From Ampelocalamus luodianensis (Eukaryota; Streptophyta; Magnoliopsida; Poales; Poaceae), in assembly GCA_036346255.1 (NCBI GenBank), contig CM070622.1, positions 17,510,751-17,574,750 on the forward strand: a stretch of 64,000 bases of DNA. Reading direction: 5' to 3'. This document shows positions 48,586 to 58,984 of this stretch, one piece after another. The translations under genes and the position numbers were made by a program. The first letter of the stretch is position 1. Each line of letters begins with the position of its first letter. The notes beneath the pieces were generated by a model. That model worked only from the letters and a program-made list of their open reading frames with translations. It made no database searches and had not been told where the DNA came from.

Positions 48586-49777
48586 TGCTTAAAGTAATAA
48601 TCGTAACGAGCAACATTTTGTTTTGAGAAAACGGGAGCGGTTGTAATATTTTCTGTTCACATAGTATACATTTATCAAATTGGTTTTGTTAGTCATGCAA
48701 CCTATCGAATTCAAATGAAGATAATAATCACATTATTTGCTGTGGGCACCCCAACTTTACACCTCAGTTAGAAAACTTAAACATAAAATGCTTGGTCTTA
48801 TTGCAACCATTCGATGTTACTATCTCCAAACAATTTACCTCTTAAGGTATGTATTATGTCTAGCTTTATTCACTAAGTGAAAAACTAGATCTTCTGAACG
48901 TAAAAGTACTATGTCAACAATTTTCACATCTTATGTTTTTCTGACACTAAAGTATTAAGGTGACAAGCATGCTTTGATAAACACCAGGCGAAAGTTACGC
49001 AACAGATGCATCAAAACTAGACATGTTCAAATGTCAGACCGTGCAAGGCTTGAAAAGCCCGGTCTAAAATCGGCAGGCCCGAGCCTAGCTCGGCCCAAAA
49101 TTGAATTTTCTATTAAAATATATTATTTTAATATTTTTAATAAAAAGTATTATTTAATTCATTCCCAGGATTAAAATAATACATTTCCATTATTTTATTT
49201 TATTTTGGATTTCGGACTGGGTCGGGCTTCTTTCGGGACGAACTTCCAATCCCAAGCCTGACCCGGGCCGCCCATGAACAGATCTAATCAAAACACAACT
49301 ACTTTCTTTGTGGTAACCAGAGTACTTCTTTTAAGAATAAGCGATAACTATAGTAAAACTAGTGTAGGATGATATCTCATTTATTAACTCGGCAAATGAT
49401 ATGATTGAATCTATAAGGTTGATTTAGGATTAATTTGGCGGTATTAATGAGTAACTAAGGGGTCTAGATATTGCTACACGTCATTTCATTGACCTCGTCA
49501 CAATCGGTTGGACTGCACCTAGAAATGGTAACGTTGTTGTTGTCATATATATCCCACATATGAAATATATATAGCACATTAAGTTCAAATACGTCAGAGT
49601 ACATGTGTAAAGTAGGATAGCATGATGGTATACTCTCGTTTATCGTCCACGTTGCCTCATATAGACAGGTATCGTGACATGTTATCCCATCCACTTTGTC
49701 ATATCCTTGTTCCTAAGCGTTGAAAACTGTGATTCAACGCCTAGAAATAGATGCCTTGCCCGTCATCATATCTCTAA
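48586..49777. repeat. Duplicated segment, unit 1
   Basis: Aligns with 50953-51861 from TAATCG(T/G)AA(C/T)GAGCAACATTTTGTTTTGA through ATCAAATTGGTTTTGTTAGTCATGC, GTGTAGGATGATATCTCATTTATTAACTCG and CGTCATCATATCTCTAA. Unit 1 contains the 269-bp MITE (49018-49286) that unit 2 lacks. No coding signal. Confidence 0.85.
49018..49286. mobile_element. hAT-type MITE with a matching empty site nearby
   Basis: 269 bp, starting TAGACATGTTCA and ending TGAACAGATCTA (inverted ends with mismatches). Exact 8-bp target duplication ATCAAAAC at 49010-49017 and 49287-49294. The duplicated segment at about 51345 has a single uninterrupted ATCAAAAC at the same place, an empty site. GC-rich subterminal GGCCCGAGC and GGGTCGGGC blocks flank an AT-rich centre. 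Confidence 0.9.
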
Positions 49778-49887
49778 TTTTGTCCACCTATTTTTGAAAT
49801 TACTATTGGGAAATTGCTTAGTCGAGATGCGTAGATGGTTTACTCCGTTGTCTATACTTACAAATCACTAATTTTGCTTAAAATAAT

Positions 49888-50112
49888 GAGTAAATTTAGC
49901 AAAACTCCACATATTTTGTACAAACTATCGCAAAACTCTAGATTTAAGGCTTAATTTTATAAAACTCCAGATTTAAGGAAGTATGTTACATACAAACCTG
50001 GAGTTTTGTGATAACATATCTCCTTAAATCTGGAGTTTTGTGAAATTGAGCCTTAAATCTGGAGTTTTGCGATAGTTTGTACAAAATATGTGAAGTTTTG
50101 CAAAATTTACTC
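49888..50112. mobile_element. Fold-back MITE, copy 1
   Basis: Nearly perfect inverted arms of about 92 bp (GAGTAAATTT(A/T)GCAAAACT(C/T)CACATATTTTG and its complement) with a short centre. Each arm repeats CTCCAGATTTAAGG two or three times. A second copy is at 50712-50950. No transposase, and target duplications were not resolved. Confidence 0.8.
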
Positions 50113-50179
50113 TTTTTTATAGAATTTTTAGATGTGTCTTCCTGTTTTTCTAGTTTGAAATGTATTTTCGGCGTTAACA

Positions 50180-50545
50180 AAATATTTACCGTGTACAAAT
50201 AGAAATCAAAATTAAGTTGACAATATTTTAATTATGGTCTACATACCCTATTAAGCTACTCTGAAATTTTCATAGAATTTTTATAAGTACCTTGCTATTT
50301 TTCTTGTTTACAAATTATTTACTGTACACAAATAGAAATCAAAATTAAGTTGAGATTATTTTGATTAAGCTCTACATACCCTATTTAATTACTCTGCAAT
50401 TTTTATAGATTTTTTTAGGTATCGTGCTACTTTCCTTATTTGAAAAGTGCCTATAGCATTTATAAAATATTTACCGTGTACAAATGGAAACAAAAATTAA
50501 GTTAACAATATTTTAATTCCGCTCTACATACCCTATGTAGAAACT
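50180..50545. repeat. Three tandem units of about 140-150 bp, AT-rich
   Basis: Units begin near 50190, 50328 and 50473 with GTACA(C)AAATAGAAATCAAAATTAAGTTGA(C)A, pass GCTCTACATACCCTAT and end TTTACCGTGTACAAAT. The third is the most diverged. Satellite-like. Confidence 0.8.
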
Positions 50546-50711
50546 TTGGTTTTTTTCAACACCAAACTACAATACAACTAAATATTTAAGTCTGAAATTT
50601 GAGTTATGCTCTACTTTCATTCGAGTACTACACCATAAATAATATATATACGGTGAACTAAACTATATAGAGCTAAAATGATGTACTACAGCTAAAATTA
50701 TCTTTTAAATT

Positions 50712-50950
50712 AGTAAATTTCGCAAAACTCCACATATTTTGTACAAACTATCACAAAGCTCCAAATTGAAGGCTCGATTTCACAAAACTCCAGATTTAAA
50801 GATGTATGCCATCACAAAACTCCAGGTTTGTACAAAATCTAGAATTTTGTGATAACATACCTCCTTAAATCTAGAGTTTTATAAAATTGAACCTTAAATC
50901 TGGATCTTTGCGATAGTTTGTATAAAATATGTGAAGTTTTGCGAAATTTA
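50712..50950. mobile_element. Fold-back MITE, copy 2
   Basis: Same family as 49888-50112: arms AGTAAATTTCGCAAAACTCCACATATTTTGTACAAACTATC and complement. Its right edge abuts the start of duplicated unit 2 (AAAATAATCGGAATGAG). Confidence 0.8.
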
Positions 50951-50952
50951 CT

Positions 50953-51609
50953 CTAAAATAATCGGAATGAGCAACATTTTGTTTTGAAAAAAAACGAGAG
51001 TACTTGTAATCTTCTATGTCCACAAAGTGTACAATTATCAAATTGGTTTTGTTAGTCATGCCACCAATCGAATTCAAACAAAGCTACCCATCTTTACAAC
51101 CTCAGTTGGAAAAAATAAACATAAAATGCTTGCTCTTATTGCAATTTGATATCACAACCTCCAAACAATTTACCTTTTAAGTTTTAAGTTATTAAGCCTA
51201 GTTTTCTTCACTAAAAGAAAAACTAGAGAACCTGAATGTAAAAGCACTATGCCAACAACTTTCACATTTTATGTTTTTCAGACACAAAAGTATTAAGGCC
51301 ACGAGCATGCTTTGATCACCAGGTGAAAGTTACGCAATAGATACATCAAAACACAACTACTTTCTCGGCGGCAACCATATATTTCTTTTAAGAATAAGTG
51401 GTAATTATAGTAAAACTAGTGTAGGATGATATCTCATTTATTAACTCGACAAAGGATATGATTGAATTTAAACGGTTGAATTATGATTAATTGGAATGGT
51501 ATTAATGAGTAACTAAGGGGCCTAGGTATCGTTACACGTCATTTCATTGATCTCGTCGCAATCGACTGGATTGCGCCTAGAAATGATACAATAGTTGTTG
51601 TCATATATA

Positions 51610-51657
<48 letters not shown>

Positions 51658-51861
51658 CACATTAAGTTCAGATATGTCACGGTACATCTGTAAAGTAGGA
51701 TAGCATAATGGCATACCTCTTGTTTACCGTCCACGTCACCTCATATAGACAGGTATTGTGACCTGTCGTCCCATCCACTTTTGTCGCATCCTTGTTCCTA
51801 AGCGTTGAAACTGCGCTTCAGCGCCTAGAAACAGATGCACTGCTCGTCATCATATCTCTAA
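50953..51861. repeat. Duplicated segment, unit 2, upstream of the PP2C gene
   Basis: Second copy of 48586-49777, ending about 90 bp before the PP2C TATA box. It differs from unit 1 by lacking the 269-bp MITE and by a (TA)n expansion at about 51616-51655 where unit 1 has only ACATATGAAATATATATA. Confidence 0.85.
51616..51655. repeat. (TA)n microsatellite
   Basis: About 20 uninterrupted TA units, inside duplicated unit 2. Confidence 0.95.
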
Positions 51862-51948
51862 GATATGGAAACATATACATCCCCATAAATTTAGATATAT
51901 CTTCTTTCGTAGATTTAGATACTCAAATTGTCTTGTGAGCTCTAGACT

Positions 51949-51956
51949 CTATATAA
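51949..51956 (+). promoter_or_regulatory. TATA box of the PP2C gene
   Basis: CTATATAAG about 310 bp upstream of the ATG at 52261. Transcription would start near 51980, leaving a C-rich, AC-rich 5'UTR of about 280 bases typical of grass genes. The 5'UTR includes an in-frame ATG at 52117. Confidence 0.65.
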
Positions 51957-52260
51957 GTTGAAAACGAAACCATTTCAATCCACCCCAAACCCTCACAAGC
52001 TTGAAGCCATAGCCTCCCATGGTAGGAAGCATTGCTAGCAAAACCATCCTAAGGTAAGATGTAGGGTACCCCAAGCAAGAGAGCCACCCTTCACTCAAAA
52101 GGGGGCCTACCCTTCGTTGCATCACTCAACTCCAACTGTAGTCAACTCCCATAAACAAACCACCCTCCCCATACGGCCATACCCTCCCTTTCCCAAAAGG
52201 TCAACTCATCCACGCCCTCCATTCCCCCGATCCCCAAAATCCCAAACCCAAGAAAACAAA

Positions 52261-55200
52261 ATGGGCAATGGCATCACCAAGAACCCATGCTTCTCCGGCG
52301 ACCCCTACGCCGCCGCCGTGACCTCCGACCCGCTCCCCGACGACAGCCATGGCCACTCCTTCACCTACGTGCCGTCAGCCGCCGCCTTCGATCAGCCCCC
52401 GACGGCCGCCGCGATGTCGTCAGAGCCGTCCTTCTTTTCTCTGTCCGGCGCCGCCATCAGCGCCAACCCGGCGACGTCCGCGTCGATGCCGTCCTTTCGC
52501 CTGCTCAACGAGCTGACGTGGCCGCCGTCGTCCGCCTGCACCTTCGAGAGCTCGCGCTCCTTCGCCGCCGTACCGCTCCAGGCCGCGCCGCCTAGGCTGT
52601 CCATGTCCGGACCTCTCCTGTCCATGTCTGGCCGCTTCTCCGAAACATCCGGTACCGCGTCCACCACCTCCGGCCGGCTCTCGGACCGGCCCTTCATGTC
52701 CGGCCCGCTCGAACGCTCCTCGTCCGCCTCCTCCTCCGTGAGGCTCCAGCCCAGCGTTTCTCAGCTCATCGCCGAGCGCCGCGCCGCGCGCTTCCGCCGC
52801 CGCAATGAGCGATCACTCCTCCGGTTCTTGGTCAGAGCCGCCTCTAGGCTCCGGTTCGGAGCGCCGCGCTCCGGCCGCCGGCCGCCGGGACCTGCTGAGC
52901 CGATGAAGGTCGAGTCGTTCAGCGACGGGGACTACCGCTCGCCGCTGAACGGCAATGTGCAGTGGGCTCAGGGCATGGCCGGCGAGGACCGGTTCCACGT
53001 GGCGGTCTCGGAGGAGCACGGCTGGGTGTTCGTCGGGATTTACGACGGCTTCAACGGCCCAGACGCGACCGACTACCTCTTTGCCAACCTCTACGTCGCC
53101 GTGCACCGCGAGCTCAAGGGCGTGCTCTGGGACGACATCCAAGGAGGCGAAGAAGCCAATGCGGAACACCTCTGTTTCGTGGACGCGGGCAATGACAGCC
53201 CAGAAGCTGTCCGTAAGGCGAAGAAGGGACGAATGGAACAGTCCGTGCCGGGCAATGCCACGGCCGGGGGCACGGCAATGCACCGCGACGTCCTGAAGGC
53301 GCTGGCCCGGGCGCTGAGGAAGACGGAGGAGGCGTTCTTCGAGGCGGCGGAGCAGCGCGCGGCCGAGAGCCCGGAGCTGGGGCTGATGGGGTCGTGCGTG
53401 CTGGTGGTGCTGATGAAGGGCGCGGACGTGTACATGATGAACGTCGGGGACAGCCGCGCCGTGCTGGCCCGGAGGCGGGAGCCCGACCTCAAGAACATCC
53501 TCGGCAAGGCGGCGCAGGACCTGCAGCAGTTCAAGGCCGAGATCATGCGCGAGCTCGAGGCGCACGACATGGACGGCCTGCAGAGCGTTCAGCTCACCCC
53601 GGAGCACAGCACGGCCGTTGAGGAGGTGCAAACACTATCTTCTTCTCTTGTTTACAACTTGAAATTTTAACTGGGTAGGAACAAATCCAGTGACTGAAAT
53701 AGATATGATAAGCCAATGAACAACCCGATCACAATGAATTTTCGAAAACTATGCTCCCAATAACATATTACTTGATCATGTGGTGCATTGATGTCCAATT
53801 CATCAAGTAGTGCTTGTTGGAATTTGGGTGATGCAGGAGGTAAGGAGGATCAGGGGCCAGCATCTCAATGATCGCAACGCCATTGTCAACGGTAGGGTGA
53901 AGGGGAAGCTCAACGTCACAAGAGCATTTGGGGCTGGCTACTTGAAGCAGGTATACACCAATCAAACAGTGCCTCTATTTCTGCTTCAGTGTTCATGTTC
54001 ATTATGCAATTTGTATTGTCAGGTTTCTGCTAGGATGTGCATTATGCTATTACTGAAATTCCTTCTGCGCCGCATTGAACATGTGCAGTTATTATGAACA
54101 TGCTATGTGCATTTTGCTATCAGCCTATCACTCTAGGACTAGATGTAGGAATTTCCAATTAATTACTTAGGACAAGTTGTTCTTCACATCTGTAGGCCCT
54201 TTATATCATGCTTGATTAGTGACTGCCCTCAGTAGATTTAGTAAGGTTGTTAGAATCTCGATTCTAGTCATACGATCCTACGTTTCTACAACCAAGATTG
54301 ATTGGATCGATCCGATCCTATGGTAGTATTAATTTGGTAGAATCTTAATATTATTACGATTCTAACAAAAAAAATTATAGAATCGTAATCAAAATTTTCA
54401 TACAACCCTACCCGATTCTAGTAATTTATTATAAATAATTATTTGTATATGTCCATTTCATTGTAAATTTTTACTGTTTATTTCTTCATGTCCATTATAA
54501 TTTGCATAAATAACAAATGATCTTTCCTTTGTACTAAATTTTGGTAAACAAAAGTTCTAAAAGTGTAGTTTTAAAAATATAGAAGTGTTAAAATACAAGA
54601 TAGATTTTTAAAAATATTTCTTTGTTAGAATCAGATAGAATCTTAGATTCTACATCGATCCTACGATTCGCGATTCTACTGAACAACCTCCAATCCGATT
54701 CGATTCTGACAACCTTATTGCTATGCTTGTTGACGCAAAACCTAAAAGCTGTGATTGTGACTTGTAATACTATGCTTGTTGACGAAAACCTGAAAGTTGT
54801 GATTGTGACTTGCAATTCATGCATCCCATCCTGCAATGTCGACATGATCCACACCGGCAACACAACAGTATGCTGCTGCCTGTTCCTAGCATTTTTCTCG
54901 TCACAATTCGCTCAAATGTCAATTTGCATATCTGAAAATTCGAGGGATGTCCATTCTATTTCGCAGCCAAAGTGGAACAGTATGTTGTTAGAAGCCTTCA
55001 AGATTGATTACATCGGCACGGACCCCTACATCAGCTGCACCCCGTCACTGTGCCATCACCGGATCGGTTCGAACGACAAGTTCCTGGTGCTGTCGTCGGA
55101 CGGGCTCTACCAGTATTTCACCAATAAAGAGGTGGTTGATCAGGTGGAGATGTTCACTGCTGCGCACCCCGATGGCGATCCCGCTCATTACCTCGTCGGG

Positions 55201-55437
55201 GAACTGGTACTCCGGGCTGCGAGGAAAGCTGGTGAGCAACAAACTCCTCTCTGACAGCCCAATCCCGCATGTTTAAACCAGTTTCTTGACATTGCTGTCT
55301 TCATATGTGGCTGGTTTGCAGGTATGGACTGCCGTGAACTTCTTGAAATACCGCACGGCGACAGGAGGAACTACCATGACGACGTGTCGATCATCGTAAT
55401 CTCGTTCGAGGGAAGGATTTGGAGGTCATCCGTTTAG
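52261..55437 (+). CDS. PLL-like: PP2C-type protein phosphatase, POLTERGEIST/PLL-like, 619 aa
   Basis: Four exons: 52261-53625, 53837-53950, 54967-55231, 55322-55437. Splice sites are GT-AG and the frame is kept to TAG. These Mg/Mn-dependent Ser/Thr phosphatases act at the plasma membrane downstream of receptor kinases; POL/PLL members act in meristem and stem-cell signalling. The start MGNGITKNPCF fits N-myristoylation at Gly2. Residues 1-230 are a Ser/Pro/Ala-rich extension usual for this clade. Catalytic motifs: GEDRFHVAV (241-249), GIYDGFNGPDATDY (Asp262; the clade has DGFNG where most PP2Cs have DGHGG), GSCVLVVLMKG (377 on), NVGDSRAV (Asp397), QLTPEHS, GRVKGKLNVTRAFGAGYLKQ, SSDGLYQYF (Asp538) and NYHDDVSI (Asp602). 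All metal-binding positions are kept. Exon 1 is very GC-rich. An in-frame ATG at 52117 would add 48 residues; 52261 is preferred because it gives the conserved MGN start. Confidence 0.95.
54244..54715. mobile_element. MITE in PP2C intron 2 (Stowaway-like)
   Basis: Inverted ends AGGTTGTTAGAATC and GATTCTGACAACCT (one mismatch over 14 bp), flanked by TA on both sides (54242-54243, 54716-54717). Subterminal parts repeat GATTCTA / TAGAATC many times in both orientations, and the interior is AT-rich. It lies well inside the intron (53951-54966), about 250 bp before exon 3. Confidence 0.7.
54719..54818. repeat. Tandem duplication of about 49 bp in PP2C intron 2
   Basis: Two adjacent units, TGCTATGCTTGTTGACGCAAAACC.. 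and TACTATGCTTGTTGACGAAAACC.., each ending GTGATTGTGACTTG(T/C)AAT. Starts right beside the MITE. Confidence 0.85.
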
Positions 55438-56232
55438 GTGTGGGTGCTGGCGGTGCATGTGTCCTCAACTTTCAGAAGTTTTAGAAGCCTGTTGTCTAAT
55501 GCGTAGTTCAAGGAGTTTCAGAGTTAAAGAAGAGAAGAACGTGGAATTGGATGCTTGCCTCCTTTTTGCTAGTAGGGTATGGTTGACATCTGAAAGGCGA
55601 GACAAACAGTACTGCCGAAGCACATGCGCCATGAACCGCCTTGTTTGATTCTTCTTTCTTCTTCTCAGAATCATGTTCTTTTCTTGCCGAAACTGTTGTA
55701 TATAGTTCGGTGGGAGGAACTCTAGTAGGCTTATGTAATTAGGTTTTTTGGCATGATGGTGATAGAAAGAAAGAAGGGGAAAGCATATGCCCAATAAGAA
55801 GAGCTGCTCTGTTTGTCGCTCTCTGCCTATATATGGGTCGAGTAGCAGCAAGATTGGATTCGATACATTCCGTTTGGTCACCTGTAGAAACTATGGGTTG
55901 GACCGTTGGATTCGTGTCGCTGAAATCAAATCATTCAAACAGGTCGCACTGGTGTCAAATCAAATCAGTTGTCTGAATAAAAAAAAATGAAATCGGTTCG
56001 TGAGCTTTCGCAGAACAAAATATTCTCTTTGATTCTTGGACTTCAATTGAACTGTGAAATAGTAAAACATAGCAAATGGTTGATGCAAGCCCGGCGGCAC
56101 CATGTTTGAACTGCCGTTTTTTTAAGTAGAAAGGCAGACGGAAGAACACACGCAACGAAGTTAATAAGTTAAAGAATAAAATCGACAAAATCCCAACTAT
56201 ATGCTTGGAAAAAGGACAAGAAGACGTCAATG
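55438..56232. other. PP2C 3'UTR and intergenic DNA
   Basis: The first 300 or so bases are probable 3'UTR (T-rich, gtatatagttcgg near 55698). 55970-56230 contains a poly-A run followed by sequence that partly resembles 8290-8470. No gene recognised. Confidence 0.4.
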
Positions 56233-56238
56233 GAGTTG

Positions 56239-58700
56239 TAGAGTTTTTGTCTTAAATGAAACTGTTTATACGTAAAATAGCAAATCTACCTCCCTTCGGT
56301 GATTAAAGACAAAATAGTATCGCGGACTCATCGACAGACATGTGTCAAGTCCGTGCGCCAGGCGGCCGGACACGCCAAGTCCATACGCCAGGGGAAGGGA
56401 CTTCCCAAGTCTGTGCTCCAGATGACGAGACTTCCCTCGTCCACACACCCCTGGCTCGTGCTCCCTATTGTAATTAATTAATTTACAATTAATTAGTCAT
56501 AATTAAGAATTAGTTGTGATTAATTAGTCATACTTAAATATTTTTAATTAATTAGTCGTAATTAATTAGCCGTAGTTAGTTTAGACGCATGAAATCATGC
56601 GTTGTATTATTAATTTAGTCGTAATTTCATGCGCCCGAATTTCAGCGCGTAATTAATTTATGGTGCATGTGATAATAAAACGCACAATTTTATGTGGCAA
56701 TAATTTTTTTTGTACGTGTGATTAGGGCTAGAAACGAGCCGGGCCGGCTCGAGCCAGGCTCGCTCAAGCTAGTTTCAACAGTAGGCCCGACTCGGCTCGG
56801 CTCGAAAGGCGGCTCGAGCCGGCTCGCGAGCCAGGAACAGGAGAGGATGCCTTCAAGTCTCAGATGTCCCGGAATCGCAAGAACACACAAAATGACAGGT
56901 CAATAAGGAATCTCATATGTCGAGTCTAACACATTAAGCACATACTTGAATGAAAAGAACGCACAAACGACAGTTCAGTAAGGAAATTTCAACTTGCAAA
57001 GTGTTGAATTTAACTAAGAACAAACTAGACAAACGTCTGGCAAGCACATCAGAACAGCTCCAATTCAAATGAACACACATATGTCAAGCACAATAGGAAA
57101 GCATCCGGGTCAGCAGTCGTGGAAGGAGCAACCATCGAAGCGGGGCCAGTCAGCGTCCTCGGCGAGGTGGTGCTCTAGCTGCTCCCTCCTCTCCCGCCGC
57201 TTGTCATCAGCAGCCCCCACCAGAGAGTATGTCCCTATCGCCATCGCCGACATCGCCTATGGGAGTCGCATGGAGGAGTGCGTGGAGCACGGGGCGGCGA
57301 CGCGGAGGCACGGGGCAAGCGGGAGGGGAGCAGCGCGGTGGACGGGGCGAAGGGGAGGCGGCGGGAGTTTGGGGGAGGACGAGGTGAGGTAGGCGAGGCC
57401 GAAGGTGGAGCTGGGCGAGCGGGGAGAGGGGGCGAAGGGGAGGCGACAGGTGCAGTTGGGCGAGCAGGGCGATAGGTGGAAGAGGCGAGGGGAGGCGGCG
57501 GGAGACAGCGAGCGGGGCTGGAGGTGGAGGAGGTGAGGCGGGCGGGGCGAGGGGGAGGTGGCGGGAGTTTGGGGGGAGGAGGCCATGGGGGGAGGAGGAA
57601 GGAAAAGGATAAAGCAGAGCGAAGGGGATAAGGGATAAGGTAGTCAAGCAGAGCTAAGAGCCGAAGGGACAAGGGATAAGGCAGTTTGGGAACAAGCGAA
57701 GCGGCGCCAGTTTGGGAATGAGCGGCTCGAGCTCGGCTCGAAAGTCTTGCGAGCTAAAAGCTTGGCTTGGCTTGGCTTGAAATTTCACAAGCCCGAGCCG
57801 AGCCGGCTCGAGCCTGGTCCGAGCCGAGCTGGCTCACGAGTCTCGACCTATTTTTTCAACCCTGCGTGTGATAATATATAGAAAGTCAGGCATACAAGGA
57901 AAGCGCATGATTTCATGTGCCCAATTTCTTACGCCCGGTTTGGATTGCGAGTTTTTGACTTTTTTGAAATGTTAATTTATGAGTGCAAACTGTTAAGGGT
58001 TACGACATGTTGTTAAGTAGACACTGATTAGGTATCTGCATGTCCAACCCACTCGGTCCGCCCCATACGAGACTGCCGTCAAAAAATACAAACAAATCTT
58101 GCATGTTCGACATTACCTAAAACCACAACAACTCAATGCATATGTTAGGAGCAATTCATAGCTTTTTACTATACACAATCAAATAAACATGTCACACTAT
58201 TTACCTTACATTTTCCTACCTCTCCAAAATAATTGCACTTCGGTAATCCTTATGTACAATTTTAACTTAATCAGTGCATAATAAAATAAACTACTAAATT
58301 TATGGAAGAAAAAACTAGTAATCCTTACGACTAATTTATTTGGAGTAACTAACTACGACTAAACTAACCATGACTAATTAATTATGAAATTACGGCTAAA
58401 CTAACAATGTCTAATTAATTACGTCTAAATTAATTAAAACTAATTAATTAAGAATAATTAACTGTAACTAATTAATTACAAAAACTACCACTAATTAATT
58501 ATGAATAAATTAATTACGACAAACGAGGGAAGTCCTTTCCCCTGGAGCACGAACTTGGTGTGTCCGGCCGTCTAGCGTACGGATTTGACATATGTCGCAT
58601 GTCGGCAAGTCTGCGATGCTATTTTTGGCTTTGATCTCCAAAGAGGGCTTGATTTGGTATTTCACGCATAAACAATGTCATTTAAGAACAAAAAACTCTA
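56239..58700. mobile_element. Long-inverted-repeat element containing a nested hAT-like element
   Basis: Inverted arms of about 350 bp: left 56239-56600, right 58320-58700. Paired phrases include TTCTTAAATGA, GTTTAT(A/G)CGT(A/G)AAATA, ATCGC(G/A)GAC, GGCGGCCGGACAC / GACGGCCGGACAC, CCAGGGGAA(G/A)GGACTTCCC and TAATTAATTA runs. A 6-bp direct repeat GAGTTG sits exactly at both edges (56233-56238, 58701-58706). No transposase. The superfamily is not settled: the arms suggest a fold-back or MULE-type element, but 6 bp is short for Mutator. Confidence 0.65.
56723..57864. mobile_element. hAT-like non-autonomous element with GGCTCGAGCC subterminal repeats
   Basis: Exact 8-bp target duplication CGTGTGAT at 56715-56722 and 57865-57872. 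Ends TAGGGCTAGAAA and TTTCAACCCTG are weakly inverted. Both subterminal regions are packed with GGCTCG, GAGCC and CGAGCCGAGC motifs (56735-56835 and 57720-57845). The interior (57100-57620) is GC- and purine-rich with GGAGGCG-type repeats; long Pro-rich ORFs on its minus strand are composition artefacts. Confidence 0.8.
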
Positions 58701-58984
58701 GAGTTGTATAAGAAACGAAGAGAGAAAGAAAAGGAATCTGCGTTGATTTATTTGGTTTGAATTTGTTAGTCCAAGTTGAGAATTCGATATCTTTGGAAAG
58801 CTTCCGAGGACTCGCCGGAGCATAGTTTATGCCACGTTTTGTTAGGTCAACTCTTGCATCCATCCAAGCAAGCCTAATTGAAACCTACTAATGTAATGAC
58901 CATATCATTTTGCGCAAGTGGCAATAAAAGTGAGGAAACTGTCCGGAAACTGCTGCATCGAGACATGACCCGTGTGTATGTGCT

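Noticed and set aside
52813..53631. Long minus-strand ORF of 272 codons
   Set aside because: It is antisense to the GC-rich first exon of the PP2C gene and has no domain of its own.
57207..57672. Overlapping Pro/Ser-rich minus-strand ORFs
   Set aside because: They arise from the purine-rich interior of the hAT-like element, occur in all three frames at once, and match no family.
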